In this document: piece after piece, positions 1 to 6,665 of the stretch
Layout of the letters: each line of letters begins with the position of its first letter
Position numbering within the stretch: the first letter of the stretch is position 1
Source of the DNA: a virus
Virus record (IMG/VR): IMGVR_UViG_3300044997_000134
Span: 1-21,480 of that record
Length of the DNA stretch: 21,480 nt
Strand: one strand, 5' to 3'
Notes under the pieces: generated by a model
The model's input: the letters and a program-made list of their open reading frames with translations, nothing else
Told to the model about the DNA's origin: nothing
Database searches by the model: none
Translations under genes and position numbers: made by a program

Positions 1-420
1 TCTGGCCTGTGTGTTGGCTGGAGTTTCATTGTTGGGCATAATGGCCAGCTCGGCAATCTTCAAACCTTTTTGCTGTGCTATGGCAGCATTCAAAGCATCT
101 AAACCGATGTTGGTGAATTGATTTGGAGTCATTTCTATCTCTTTGGATTTGACTTTTTTCATCAATCCCTTCTTGTGGAATCTGGCCAGCATTATGGAAC
201 CATCACCCAATGGGGCACGGGCCATGGCTTCGGCCAATTCATATGAAGTTTGACTGGCAGCGCTGTGGATCAGATCCATCAGTCTGGTGTGCTCATCTGC
301 TTCCAGCCCGCTGGTGGGTACCACCAATGCGTGTTCGGGATCACTGGGCAGCACCCTATACACCACTGCCACCACTTCCTTGGTGTCTTTGAATCTACCC
401 AAATGTTTCACTTCGCTCAT
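1..420 (-). CDS. Conserved phage protein of unknown function (C-terminus off the left edge)
   Basis: The first 140 residues are visible, starting from an ATG that shares one base with the TAA stop of the gene upstream (TAATG), and the frame stays open to base 1. The protein begins MSEVKHLGRFKDTKEVVAVV. It is rich in Ala, Lys and Met, shows no signal peptide or membrane segment, and has a short basic stretch (KKGLMKKVKSKE) near residue 85. I recall proteins of this kind as conserved unknowns in T4-like cyanophages, but no function follows from the sequence. It is the last visible member of the unit that starts at the promoter near 3490 and is probably translationally coupled to its upstream neighbour. 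I am sure it is a gene and unsure of its role. Confidence 0.82.
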   Translation of the reverse strand, partial: MSEVKHLGRFKDTKEVVAVVYRVLPSDPEHALVVPTSGLEADEHTRLMDLIHSAASQTSYELAEAMARAPLGDGSIMLARFHKKGLMKKVKSKEIEMTPNQFTNIGLDALNAAIAQQKGLKIAELAIMPNNETPANTQAR

Positions 421-710
421 TATTTCTTATCTCCGGTCGCTGCAGGTGCTGCGGCTGGTCTGTTTGCGTTTTGCGCTGCTTGTTGAGCCTGGATCGCATT
501 AAGGAATGCTTCCAGTTTGTTGTATGTGGTGCCTACTGCTTGCATTTCTGCTGCCTTGAAGGCTCCTCTCTGTGAAGCCACATCGATGATGGCTTTGATT
601 GTGTTGAGATCCTGCACTGTGAGATCGCCTGATTTGTTTTCTGGAGCTCCAGCAGGAGTGGCAGCTTTCACCTGATCGGGCGCGGCTGCGGGTTTTGCTT
701 GTTCGTTCAT
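420..710 (-). CDS. Small Ala/Pro-rich conserved phage protein, unknown function
   Basis: This 96-residue protein starts at the ATG that follows a clear Shine-Dalgarno sequence (AAGGAG, 8 bases upstream). The frame could be read 19 codons further upstream, but that would run through a hairpin and bury the ribosome site, so I reject it. Low-complexity Ala/Pro tails at both ends (roughly residues 5-22 and 78-96) flank a helical core with the text DLNTIKAIIDVASQRGAFKA. I recall that core as a recurring small unknown in T4-like cyanophages, possibly a virion or assembly-associated protein, though nothing here proves that. Its stop overlaps the next start by one base. Confidence 0.82.
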   Translation of the reverse strand: MNEQAKPAAAPDQVKAATPAGAPENKSGDLTVQDLNTIKAIIDVASQRGAFKAAEMQAVGTTYNKLEAFLNAIQAQQAAQNANRPAAAPAATGDKK

Positions 711-732
711 TTTGGTTTCTCCTTTGTATATA

Positions 733-752
733 CAGCAGTTATTTAACTGCTG
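733..752 (-). other. Perfect 9-bp hairpin over a stop codon
   Basis: Arms of 9 bp (cagcagtta / taactgctg) surround a 2-base loop and include the TAA stop of the gene at 743-1027. On the transcribed strand it is followed by TATATAC and then the Shine-Dalgarno of the next gene, not by a U-tract, so a rho-independent terminator is unlikely. It may be an RNA stability or processing element. The core also contains GTTAAATA, weakly like a T4 late promoter. Confidence 0.5.
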
Positions 753-1027
753 ATGATATAAGGGCAACTCAAAGTGAATAGGGTGAGTTCTTTGGCTTCT
801 TCAAAACCAATTTTGATGGCATACTCCACTTTCTTATCCTGGGAGTTCTGTAGCATTTTTCCTGTGTAGAATCTGCCTTTGAGATTGATGCGTATCCAGT
901 CATCCAATTTGTCCTGCAAACCATAATCAAATCGGATCTGCATGTAGGTAAAATGTGGCAAGGGTTTGATGACCTTCCTGATACCAAAAAAATTTAGAGC
1001 GTTGGGCTCACCATTTTTCTGCAGCAT
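743..1027 (-). CDS. Conserved phage protein, 94 aa, unknown function
   Basis: The ATG overlaps the TGA stop of the upstream VWA gene by one base (TGATG), which suggests translational coupling. The protein is a soluble, mixed alpha/beta sequence with an aromatic-rich middle (HFTYMQIRFDYGLQDKLDDW) and alternating hydrophobic strands near residues 65-90. There are no membrane segments or recognisable catalytic motifs. An in-frame ATG near 1000 would shorten it, but the overlap geometry favours the first ATG. Its neighbours (AAA+ ATPase, VWA protein) suggest it may be an accessory to that pair, which is inference only. Confidence 0.78.
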   Translation of the reverse strand: MLQKNGEPNALNFFGIRKVIKPLPHFTYMQIRFDYGLQDKLDDWIRINLKGRFYTGKMLQNSQDKKVEYAIKIGFEEAKELTLFTLSCPYIISS

Positions 1028-2274
1028 CAGTCTTCGTATTTGGTGGTGATACCAAATGGAGCTTCAATTTTTTTGTCGTTGTGATATTCGTCGTGTATCA
1101 CAAACACTGTGTCGCAATAGTGAGGATCCCCCCAGCTGTCGTAGGTGTATCCATCTGTGAATATGATGAATCTTTTGGGCACGATGTCATTCTTTTTCAT
1201 GTACTCCCAATTGCACATGAAGTCTGTGCCGCCACCTCCTGTGATTTCATATTGCGATATGTCTCCGTCGTTGGGCCCAAAGTCCTTTTCGTTGTATACT
1301 TCAGTGTCGAAAGTCCAAACTTTAATTCTGTAATCCTTGTATTGATCCATGATGGATTTGATTTCACTCAAAAACACGGACAATTGTTTTTCACCGATGG
1401 ATCCGCTGGAATCAATAGCCACAGCGACATCTATCGTTTGCTCAAATTGGGAACCTGGTAATACCACACCTGTATGCCATCCTTTGCGGCTGGGTCTCAT
1501 GAAACTGTAATCACTTTTGACTGTGCTTTGAATCTGCGTCTGCAGTATCTCTCTCCAATTCATTTTAGGATTGGTCATGCTCTGCACGATTCTTTCCACC
1601 TCTTTGGGAAGATTACCAGCACCTGCTGCCTGGGCAGATTGCAGTATGGAGTCTTTTATCTCGTCTCTGATTTTTCGTAATTCTTCTTTGCTGAACGCGG
1701 GTTTCTTTTGTTTGCCACCTTCTTTGTTGTCCTTATTTTCCTTGCCACCACCATTGCTTTGATCATCATTCCAATCCAGATGTTCATCCAACAGTTGACC
1801 TAATTTTTGCAATTGCTTATCATCATATTTTTTATAAATTTCATCATACACTTTTTCAGAACTCCATCCTTCATATTTAAAGTCTTGGAATATGGGAATA
1901 TCTTTGGGTTTTTCACCAATGTTGTCTCGCACCAATGTGTTGTTCACGATGTAATCGCAGGCCACGTTGTATATTTGTCTATCTCTCTGTTCAGCTCTAC
2001 CAATGTGGTCAAACACACAATGCAGTATCTCATGTGCGATCACAAATTCGATCTCTCTGGTAGAAAGTTTGCTGAAAAACTTGTTGTTGTAGTAAAGATT
2101 TTTGCCGTCAGTGGCCGCTGTGGGACACCAATCATCACATTCTTGAATGCCCAATCTAGTGGCCATGTTGCCAAAGAAAGGATGTCTCAACAGCAATCCT
2201 ACTCTGGCCACAATAATTTTATCCAATACTTCCTGTTGCAGTTTACTTAATTTTTCTTGTTGTTTTGTGCTCAT
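1027..2274 (-). CDS. Metallopeptidase-like plus VWA domain protein (DUF2201-type)
   Basis: This 415-residue protein has two readable domains. Residues 15-170 carry a zinc-peptidase signature, HEILH at 81-85, followed by a helical DYIVNN segment, as in the putative metallopeptidase domain paired with VWA-like proteins. A Gly/Lys-rich linker (about 174-195) leads to a C-terminal VWA fold with a metal-ion-dependent adhesion site: D288-S-S-G-S292, T350 in GGGGTDF, and D374 in FTDG. No signal peptide is present, so it should act in the cytoplasm. The gene follows a MoxR-type AAA+ ATPase in the same transcript; MoxR/VWA pairs generally work as a remodelling ATPase with its metal-binding adaptor. 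The target is unknown. Both the peptidase and MIDAS residues look intact. Proteolytic activity is not shown. Confidence 0.88.
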   Translation of the reverse strand: MSTKQQEKLSKLQQEVLDKIIVARVGLLLRHPFFGNMATRLGIQECDDWCPTAATDGKNLYYNNKFFSKLSTREIEFVIAHEILHCVFDHIGRAEQRDRQIYNVACDYIVNNTLVRDNIGEKPKDIPIFQDFKYEGWSSEKVYDEIYKKYDDKQLQKLGQLLDEHLDWNDDQSNGGGKENKDNKEGGKQKKPAFSKEELRKIRDEIKDSILQSAQAAGAGNLPKEVERIVQSMTNPKMNWREILQTQIQSTVKSDYSFMRPSRKGWHTGVVLPGSQFEQTIDVAVAIDSSGSIGEKQLSVFLSEIKSIMDQYKDYRIKVWTFDTEVYNEKDFGPNDGDISQYEITGGGGTDFMCNWEYMKKNDIVPKRFIIFTDGYTYDSWGDPHYCDTVFVIHDEYHNDKKIEAPFGITTKYED

Positions 2275-2288
2275 ATTCTTTCAAAGTG

Positions 2289-2314
2289 CATGGGGCACCC
2301 TGTAGTGCCCCATG
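2289..2314 (-). other. Strong 10-bp GC-rich hairpin between ATPase and VWA genes
   Basis: Arms catggggcac (2289-2298) and gtgccccatg (2305-2314) pair perfectly around a 6-base loop. The hairpin sits just after the ATPase stop codon and about 15 bases before the VWA start. No T-run follows on the transcribed strand, so it is more likely a processing, stability or translational element than a terminator. Confidence 0.6.
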
Positions 2315-2315
2315 T

Positions 2316-2338
2316 AGGTTACTCTTTGGAAGTAACCT
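2316..2338 (-). other. 8-bp hairpin spanning the ATPase stop codon
   Basis: Arms aggttact (2316-2323) and agtaacct (2331-2338) enclose a 7-base loop. The stop codon TAA (2319-2321) lies in one arm. It is immediately adjacent to the stronger hairpin at 2289-2314, giving two tandem stem-loops in 50 bases. Confidence 0.5.
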
Positions 2339-3431
2339 TTTGTGCGGCAATAACGTACTTGCCGTACTTTTCATGAAACTCATCGAAACATTTGATACTG
2401 TCTGGATCAATCGGCAACTGATATTGCGTGAGGGCAAGTTTAATACCCATCACAACAATCTCTGTGTCGAAATTATCCATAGCAAATCTAAGAAACTTAT
2501 TGACTTTGTCATTAAACTTCTTATCTTTCTTATCACATGCTTCTTTCAGTTCATAGCAAAGGGAGACCGTCAAGGAATACATGGCACTGATTTCTTTGGT
2601 CTTCATTTTTTCTACCTTCCCTGACAGGATGTCAGATGGATTTGGTAGGTCCTTGGCCACTTTTCTGTGAGCCATGAATTTTACCGCCAGTCCTTCGCCC
2701 ACTGCTCCACTCACTAGATCTGCTGTGGTGCTCTCGTCCAATTCATCAGATAATAGCTCACTGACGAATGCCCAAGATCTGGGAGTTGCGAATGATCTGC
2801 CTGAACTCTTAGGTTCAAAATCATATAAATCTTTCTTGCTGAATGTGAGGAATCCTACCACATCTTTGTGTATGTTGTGTTGCACGGCCCACTGGAACCA
2901 ATCATCAAAATCCACTTTCATTTCTATATGTATAAATCTGTTGGCCAGCGGCGCAGGCATTCTGTATGTGATGCCCCTGTCCGCTTCTCTGTTACCAGCG
3001 GCAATAATGACTACATTGTCAGGCAACCTGTATGTGCCCACTCTTCTGTTTAGGATCAATTGATATGCTGCCGCTTGCACTGACGGTGCTGCGGAATTCA
3101 TTTCATCCAAAAACAATATAATTCTTTTGTATTTTTTTGAAAATTCTTCTGTGGGCAATTCACTGGGTGCCGCCCAAATCATATTATTTTCATTGGCATT
3201 GTAGTAGGGGATACCTTTGATATCTGTGGGTTCCCATAGGCTCAATCTGATGTCTATCACATAGGCGTCGATTTTTTGGGCAATTTGGTGCACTATGTCT
3301 GATTTACCAATACCAGGTGCTCCCCATAAAAATAATGGACGTTTTTTGCTGATTGCGTGTGTTATGCTATTTTTAGCATTGTTAGGACTGATCTGTCTAA
3401 CCGCTAAACTTTCTTTGTCTGCTTTGGCCAT
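2319..3431 (-). CDS. MoxR-type AAA+ ATPase
   Basis: This 370-residue AAA+ ATPase shows Walker A GAPGIGKS at 37-44, Walker B ILFLDE at 105-110, sensor 1 AAGN at 144-147 and an arginine-finger-like NRF at 164-166. The helical lid follows, and a Lys-rich region lies near 275-310. The start is fixed by a strong Shine-Dalgarno (AAAAGGAG) 8 bases before the ATG, and a near-consensus early promoter lies about 45-75 bases upstream. It leads the last unit of the window and is followed by a metallopeptidase/VWA protein, its likely functional partner in a MoxR-VWA chaperone-like system. Cyanophage CobS is another AAA+ of similar size; the VWA partner makes MoxR the better label, but a chelatase-like role cannot be excluded. 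Confidence 0.9.
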   Translation of the reverse strand: MAKADKESLAVRQISPNNAKNSITHAISKKRPLFLWGAPGIGKSDIVHQIAQKIDAYVIDIRLSLWEPTDIKGIPYYNANENNMIWAAPSELPTEEFSKKYKRIILFLDEMNSAAPSVQAAAYQLILNRRVGTYRLPDNVVIIAAGNREADRGITYRMPAPLANRFIHIEMKVDFDDWFQWAVQHNIHKDVVGFLTFSKKDLYDFEPKSSGRSFATPRSWAFVSELLSDELDESTTADLVSGAVGEGLAVKFMAHRKVAKDLPNPSDILSGKVEKMKTKEISAMYSLTVSLCYELKEACDKKDKKFNDKVNKFLRFAMDNFDTEIVVMGIKLALTQYQLPIDPDSIKCFDEFHEKYGKYVIAAQKVTSKE

Positions 3432-3475
3432 GTTGTACTCCTTTTGTTTTGTTTCAGTGCCTTATTGTTATATAC

Positions 3476-3504
3476 ATAATAGCATCTGTGGACGAAGAAG
3501 TCAA
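3476..3504 (-). promoter_or_regulatory. Sigma70-type early promoter for the ATPase unit
   Basis: The -35 TTGACT (3504-3499) is separated by exactly 17 bases from the -10 TATTAT (3481-3476). Transcription would start near 3469, giving a leader of about 40 bases with the AAAAGGAG site. This is the longest intergenic stretch of the window (3432-3569) and I see no gene in it. Confidence 0.75.
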
Positions 3505-3525
3505 ACTTTTTTGCCAGAAAAAAGT
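3505..3525 (-). other. A/T hairpin abutting the -35 box
   Basis: Arms acttttttt-like: acttttt(t) at 3505-3512 and aaaaaagt at 3518-3525 pair over 8 bp around the loop gccag. It abuts the upstream edge of the promoter at 3476-3504, where A/T-rich DNA could serve as an UP element. It could also weakly stop transcription from the gene upstream. Either role is a guess. Confidence 0.35.
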
Positions 3526-3569
3526 GTTAAGATTCAGTGACTTAATACTGTTGTGTTTTGTGGATAATT

Positions 3570-3956
3570 CTAGGATTCCAATGGTCTACTCATGGCTTTG
3601 ATTAGGCCATATTTGCGTATGTCACCTGAAAATAAGTGAAGTTCCATGGCCTTCTTTTCATTGGTCACAATGATTCCATCAGCAGCCAAATAGTATGGGC
3701 AATCTATGAACTTATCCAAAAATATCAACACCTGTGTGGTTATGGTGAATGCCTGTGGAAATGGCACATCATAAGTGTGCAATTGCAAACGCTCCTGCAC
3801 AAATTTCAGACCTTCTTCAGTGAGTCGCAGTCCTCCTTCTGCTTTCACACGACTGTTGCGCCACCAGATAGGCATGTATTCACGTATGGTGCTGTCTGTC
3901 ACAGTGATGTTGGCCTGGCGCAGGAAAATTTTAGTGTAGGTGGTTTTCCAGTCCAT
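3570..3956 (-). CDS. Conserved phage protein, 128 aa, unknown function
   Basis: The ATG shares its A with the TAA of the upstream gene (TAATG). The sequence opens MDWKTTYTKIFLRQANITVT and has a Trp-rich MPIWWRNSR segment near 28-36, a winged-helix-like RLTEEGLKFVQERL at 44-57, and a C-terminal block with NEKKAMELHLFSGD. I recall very similar proteins as conserved unknowns in T4-like cyanophages. The LTEEGLKFV text resembles the recognition region of small winged-helix proteins, so a DNA-binding role is possible but unproven. No membrane segment is seen. It forms a two-gene unit with the gene at 3956-4246. Confidence 0.82.
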   Translation of the reverse strand: MDWKTTYTKIFLRQANITVTDSTIREYMPIWWRNSRVKAEGGLRLTEEGLKFVQERLQLHTYDVPFPQAFTITTQVLIFLDKFIDCPYYLAADGIIVTNEKKAMELHLFSGDIRKYGLIKAMSRPLES

Positions 3957-4246
3957 TATTTTTCAGTGACTGTTTCACCTTGTGTGAGTTTGACCACAGT
4001 GAAATCCTCCACATTGAAAAGAGTGTTTAGTTTCTTGGCAAGATTGAACGCATGTCCTGGATTGGAGAAGGAAACCTTCTTGTATTTTGGACCTGGGTAA
4101 TTGGTGGTCATGTTAGATGATTTGAGATTGAATGGTTTGTTCTTGTAAAACACTGCCCAGATGGCTTCTGCGTCCAAAACTTGTTCGGATTTGTAGTCTT
4201 TCTTGTTGACGTTCTCCAAAAGAACTGTAGGCTTTGGTCTACTCAT
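3956..4246 (-). CDS. Conserved phage protein, 96 aa, unknown function
   Basis: I start this protein at the ATG giving MSRPKPTVLLENVNKKDYKS. A GTG nine codons upstream is possible but would sit almost on the predicted late-type promoter at 4277-4284. No clear Shine-Dalgarno precedes either start, which is unusual here. The body contains an AIWAVFYKNKPFNLKSS strand region and a conserved-looking YPGPKYKKVSFSNPGHAFNL segment (about residues 50-69) with many basic residues, suggesting nucleic-acid contact. I recall this as a widespread unknown of marine T4-like phages. It is the first gene of a short unit and overlaps the next by one base. Confidence 0.8.
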   Translation of the reverse strand: MSRPKPTVLLENVNKKDYKSEQVLDAEAIWAVFYKNKPFNLKSSNMTTNYPGPKYKKVSFSNPGHAFNLAKKLNTLFNVEDFTVVKLTQGETVTEK

Positions 4247-4276
4247 GTTTTTACTGTGATTTGAGTTAAGCACGTA

Positions 4277-4284
4277 TATTTATG
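4277..4284 (-). promoter_or_regulatory. T4-late-like promoter element CATAAATA
   Basis: CATAAATA differs by one base from the T4 late consensus TATAAATA and lies about 30 bases before the ATG at 4246, in an A/T-rich stretch of about 90 bases without a gene. No sigma70 -35 box is seen upstream. It would be read by a gp55-type late sigma factor, which is not in this window. Confidence 0.5.
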
Positions 4285-4311
4285 TCTTTTGATAAGATAT
4301 TTTTTTTGGCA

Positions 4312-4330
4312 CAGTGATGTAAGCTCACTG
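4312..4330 (-). other. 6-bp hairpin downstream of the small membrane protein gene
   Basis: Arms cagtga (4312-4317) and tcactg (4325-4330) surround a 7-base loop just after the stop at 4339. On the transcribed strand it is followed by TGCC and then a run of A, so it is not a standard terminator. Confidence 0.3.
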
Positions 4331-4338
4331 AATCTGCA

Positions 4339-4551
4339 TTAAAACAGGGCGTAAAACAGCACACCCAGCAATGCAATTGTAGATATCAAACTGATGCCAA
4401 GCAAGGGAAAAAACGCCTTTAATCTGAATCTAATCCACATTTTTTCACTATCTTTTTCAAAGTATTCAGACGCAGTCATGTAGGGGTTGAAATGGTTGTT
4501 GGGCAAAGTGGTACTGGCTATCTGTTCTATTTCTTTGTCAGTGATGCTCAC
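4339..4551 (-). CDS. Small single-span membrane protein
   Basis: This 70-residue protein begins with GTG, preceded by GGAGG 6 bases upstream, and its GTG overlaps the TGA of the gene before it (GTGA). The N-terminal 40 residues are hydrophilic (MSITDKEIEQIASTTLPNNH). Residues about 46-70 form one hydrophobic segment (FFPLLGISLISTIALLGVLF) ending at the C-terminus, so it is probably a tail-anchored inner-membrane protein with its N-terminus in the cytoplasm. A basic RFRLK flanks the segment, as expected for positive-inside topology. There is no homolog I can name. It ends the long unit that starts at folE. Confidence 0.75.
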   Translation of the reverse strand: MSITDKEIEQIASTTLPNNHFNPYMTASEYFEKDSEKMWIRFRLKAFFPLLGISLISTIALLGVLFYALF

Positions 4552-4775
4552 AGTTTGCCTCCATCCATCTGGATCTGTATGGTTTCTTCTTTGTCTTTTT
4601 TGGTGAGTAAATCTTCATAATTGCCTGCTAATCTGCTCATCACAATGCCCAATGTGTAGGCCACATTTTTGGCAGTGGTGATGTCAATTTTTATCTCTTT
4701 TTGATTGCTTTGATCAGCTACTTTGATCTGCTGTATCAGCTGTTGCAAAGGCGCTGTGTTGATGGGAGTGCTCAT
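4548..4775 (-). CDS. Small conserved phage protein, 75 aa, unknown function
   Basis: The ATG overlaps the upstream TGA (ATGA). The protein is mostly helical with Gln/Lys-rich stretches (LQQLIQQIKVADQSNQKEIK at 10-29) and a short C-terminal strand ending in MDGGKL. The sequence type, with DITTAKNVAYTLGIVMSRL in the middle, is one I recall as a small conserved unknown in T4-like cyanophages. It could form a dimeric coiled coil. Nothing in it points to an enzymatic role. Confidence 0.78.
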   Translation of the reverse strand: MSTPINTAPLQQLIQQIKVADQSNQKEIKIDITTAKNVAYTLGIVMSRLAGNYEDLLTKKDKEETIQIQMDGGKL

Positions 4776-5272
4776 GTGTGGTCTCCTTGTTGTTTGTTGG
4801 CTCTGCTGAGTTCTTGCTTCATTTCCAGCATTGTCTTGAATGGTCCTTTGTTGGGGTATCTATCTATGGTGAGCAGTTTGGGACAGAAACTTTTGACCCA
4901 ACCTTTTTCAAATTTGATGATATAATATCCAGCACAATACAGTGATTTGGATTTTTTGCTCTTTGTGAACAATGGCAATTTCTTCTGCACGTCAAACACA
5001 GGATTGCAAGGGTCAAACTTGGTGGGATATCCATACACTGTTTTGGAATCCGCAGTGGGTTCCTGCTGTATGGTGACTTTGGAATTGCCCCACAGCCAAT
5101 CGTCCTTGAATTCCTGTCTCAATTGTTGTTCGTTGTCAAACATACGAGTGCCTGTGGCACACCTGAACATGTATCTGTGATCTTCCTGACGACACAATGT
5201 GCCTAATTTCACTCCCTCTGATTCTAATATCCAAAACTTGCCATCCAGGATGGGTCTAGCAATCACTGTCAT
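4772..5272 (-). CDS. Conserved phage protein, 166 aa, unknown function
   Basis: The ATG overlaps the upstream TGA (ATGA) and is preceded by AGGAAAA at a good distance. The N-terminal half reads as beta-rich (MTVIARPILDGKFWILESEG) and the C-terminal part as helical and basic (LEMKQELSRANKQQ). Four cysteines (C27, C38 and two near 89 and 112) are scattered and do not form a clear zinc motif. A KKSKSLYCAGYYIIKFEKGW stretch lies near 105-124. No known domain is recognised. It sits between the HhH glycosylase and two small unknowns. Confidence 0.78.
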   Translation of the reverse strand: MTVIARPILDGKFWILESEGVKLGTLCRQEDHRYMFRCATGTRMFDNEQQLRQEFKDDWLWGNSKVTIQQEPTADSKTVYGYPTKFDPCNPVFDVQKKLPLFTKSKKSKSLYCAGYYIIKFEKGWVKSFCPKLLTIDRYPNKGPFKTMLEMKQELSRANKQQGDHT

Positions 5273-5667
5273 GTGGTTTTCCTCGTCTTAAGGTATTTTT
5301 TAAGTTCCTTGTCTTTGACTTTGATGTTGTACTGCTTCTTGAAGAATATCCTATAACTGTCGCTGCCATATCTTCCAATGCCACACAGATCTCTTGCATC
5401 CTTGCCGTCCCAAGATAAAAATTCAGTGCTCATTTGTTTTATTCTCTGCGATCTCACGCGCCACATGCCAAGAGGTTTGATCATCTTCCTTAATTGATTG
5501 ATGGGTGCCTGTATCATCTTGCGAGGTGTGGGCCACAATTTGAATAATTTTGGCAAGATCTCCTTCACTTGCTTGCGATATGTCTGATTTAGACACATGA
5601 CTGCCACCATGTGCTGCCAGGCACCTTTCACCTGCTGTTGCACCATTAGATCTTCCCTCATGCTCAT
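5269..5667 (-). CDS. HhH-GPD DNA glycosylase resembling the MBD4 catalytic domain
   Basis: The 132-residue protein starts at an ATG overlapping the upstream TGA (ATGA), behind AGGAG. The sequence aligns by eye with the glycosylase domain of vertebrate MBD4: CLNQTYRKQV (25-34), IKPLGMWRVRSQRIKQMSTE (63-82), the helix-hairpin-helix LCGIGRYGSDSYRIF (94-108), and a C-terminal KDKELKKY in which D119 falls where MBD4 has its catalytic aspartate. MBD4 removes T or U from G:T and G:U mismatches, so a mismatch or uracil repair role is likely; no FeS cluster cysteines are present. It lies directly after RNase H, among replication and repair genes. The catalytic call rests on the HhH and D119; the exact substrate is inference, and a modified or host base is possible. 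Confidence 0.8.
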   Translation of the reverse strand: MSMREDLMVQQQVKGAWQHMVAVMCLNQTYRKQVKEILPKLFKLWPTPRKMIQAPINQLRKMIKPLGMWRVRSQRIKQMSTEFLSWDGKDARDLCGIGRYGSDSYRIFFKKQYNIKVKDKELKKYLKTRKTT

Positions 5668-6665
5668 GCAGTGACTCCTTGCTTTTGTTGATATTTTGCA
5701 TTCAATGGTTCGGCATAGCTCTGTGCTTGATCCGCTATCCTCTGCATGTCCCATTTGGCACAGAACTTGATTAGCTTGATGCCCACTTGTTCCACTGCCT
5801 TAGGTTGGGCCGCTTCTGCCACAGTTTGAGCCATAATTTGTTTGATTTCATCTGGTTGAGCTCGTAGGTCACACAGCACAACATTCCTATTGTAATCATC
5901 CAATACCCTGTGTTCCACACCTTCGTGATCCATCCATCTCTGCAACATCATGTTGTTCCAGCTGTATCCTTTGCTCTTCCTGTCTTCGTATGCCTCCCTC
6001 AATCCTACTTTGGTCTTGGTGCCTTTGGTTCTCACACCAGGAAAAGCGGAAAATATATTGTCTGTGCTGTCACCCCTCACACATTTTTCAAACAAATGCC
6101 ATTCCGGTTCAGGCGCTGTTTTGTTCTCACCTGTTTTTTTGTCTTTTACAGGATTGCCTTTTTGATCAAAGTATCCTTCTTGAGTGATGGTCACTTCTGA
6201 AATGCCATTGAATTGTTTCACATTGGTAGCAATCAGTTGTGCGAAATCACTATCTGTGCTGATGATCACGTGTTGATCTTTGGGATGAGCTTGTATCCAA
6301 GCAGATATCAAATCATCTGCTTCCAATCTTGGATTTTGCAACATTGTGCAATTGGTTTTGTTGTGTATGAATTCTTTAAAACTGTCAAAAGTTTCCCAGA
6401 ACATCGTCTCCTCTTCTTTTTCTTTGGCAGTGAGTGCTGCACGTGCATCACTTCTGTTGCGTTTGTAGGGGGGATAAAAATCCTTGCGCCAACTGCGTCC
6501 CTCCAAACAAAATACCACGTGATCACCACCAAAGTCTTTCCAAACTTTTCTTACGCCGTTCAAAGTGATGTGCAGAGCCATGCCTATCTTTTCCACCACG
6601 TCCCCATTGGTCACATGCCGTGATCTAAAAAATACATTGGCCAAATCCACAAGCAAGTAAGTCAT
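5664..6665 (-). CDS. rnh: RNase H / 5'-3' flap exonuclease (T4 Rnh-like)
   Basis: This 333-residue FEN-family nuclease removes RNA primers and 5' flaps from lagging-strand fragments. Metal-binding acidic residues are in place: D7 in LLVDLAN, the cluster EADD (115-118), TDSD (137-140) and RGDSTDN (197-203); YKRNR at 67-71 is the usual basic element. A helix-turn-helix hairpin (FPGVRTKGTKT, 208-218) follows, as in T4 RNase H (305 aa). The C-terminal 80 residues are Gln/Ala-rich and may bind the single-stranded-DNA-binding protein. The ATG shares its A with the upstream TAA (TAATG). It sits in the folE-queE unit next to the MBD4-like glycosylase. Confidence 0.93.
   Translation of the reverse strand: MTYLLVDLANVFFRSRHVTNGDVVEKIGMALHITLNGVRKVWKDFGGDHVVFCLEGRSWRKDFYPPYKRNRSDARAALTAKEKEEETMFWETFDSFKEFIHNKTNCTMLQNPRLEADDLISAWIQAHPKDQHVIISTDSDFAQLIATNVKQFNGISEVTITQEGYFDQKGNPVKDKKTGENKTAPEPEWHLFEKCVRGDSTDNIFSAFPGVRTKGTKTKVGLREAYEDRKSKGYSWNNMMLQRWMDHEGVEHRVLDDYNRNVVLCDLRAQPDEIKQIMAQTVAEAAQPKAVEQVGIKLIKFCAKWDMQRIADQAQSYAEPLNAKYQQKQGVTA

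Noticed and set aside
711-767. 19-residue extension of the small Ala/Pro-rich protein
   Set aside because: It would run through the hairpin and past the AAGGAG site that clearly serves the inner ATG.
1081-2250. Long plus-strand open frames opposite the VWA gene (126 and 147 aa)
   Set aside because: They mirror the coding strand of a clear minus-strand gene, have no ribosome site or recognisable domain, and all other genes point the same way.
2319-3431. CobS cobalt-chelatase subunit as the name for the AAA+ ATPase
   Set aside because: The adjacent metallopeptidase/VWA partner and the sequence around Walker B fit the MoxR group better, though the two are related.
3505-3525. Rho-independent terminator before the ATPase promoter
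   Set aside because: The stem is pure A/T with a short loop, and no separate U-run follows on the transcribed strand.
5423-5701. 92-aa minus-strand frame overlapping the HhH glycosylase
   Set aside because: It is read out of frame across a gene with strong motif support and shows no domain of its own.
5668-5754. 29-residue N-terminal extension of the HhH glycosylase
   Set aside because: It lies within the RNase H gene; the inner ATG has AGGAG and the ATGA overlap used throughout this genome.
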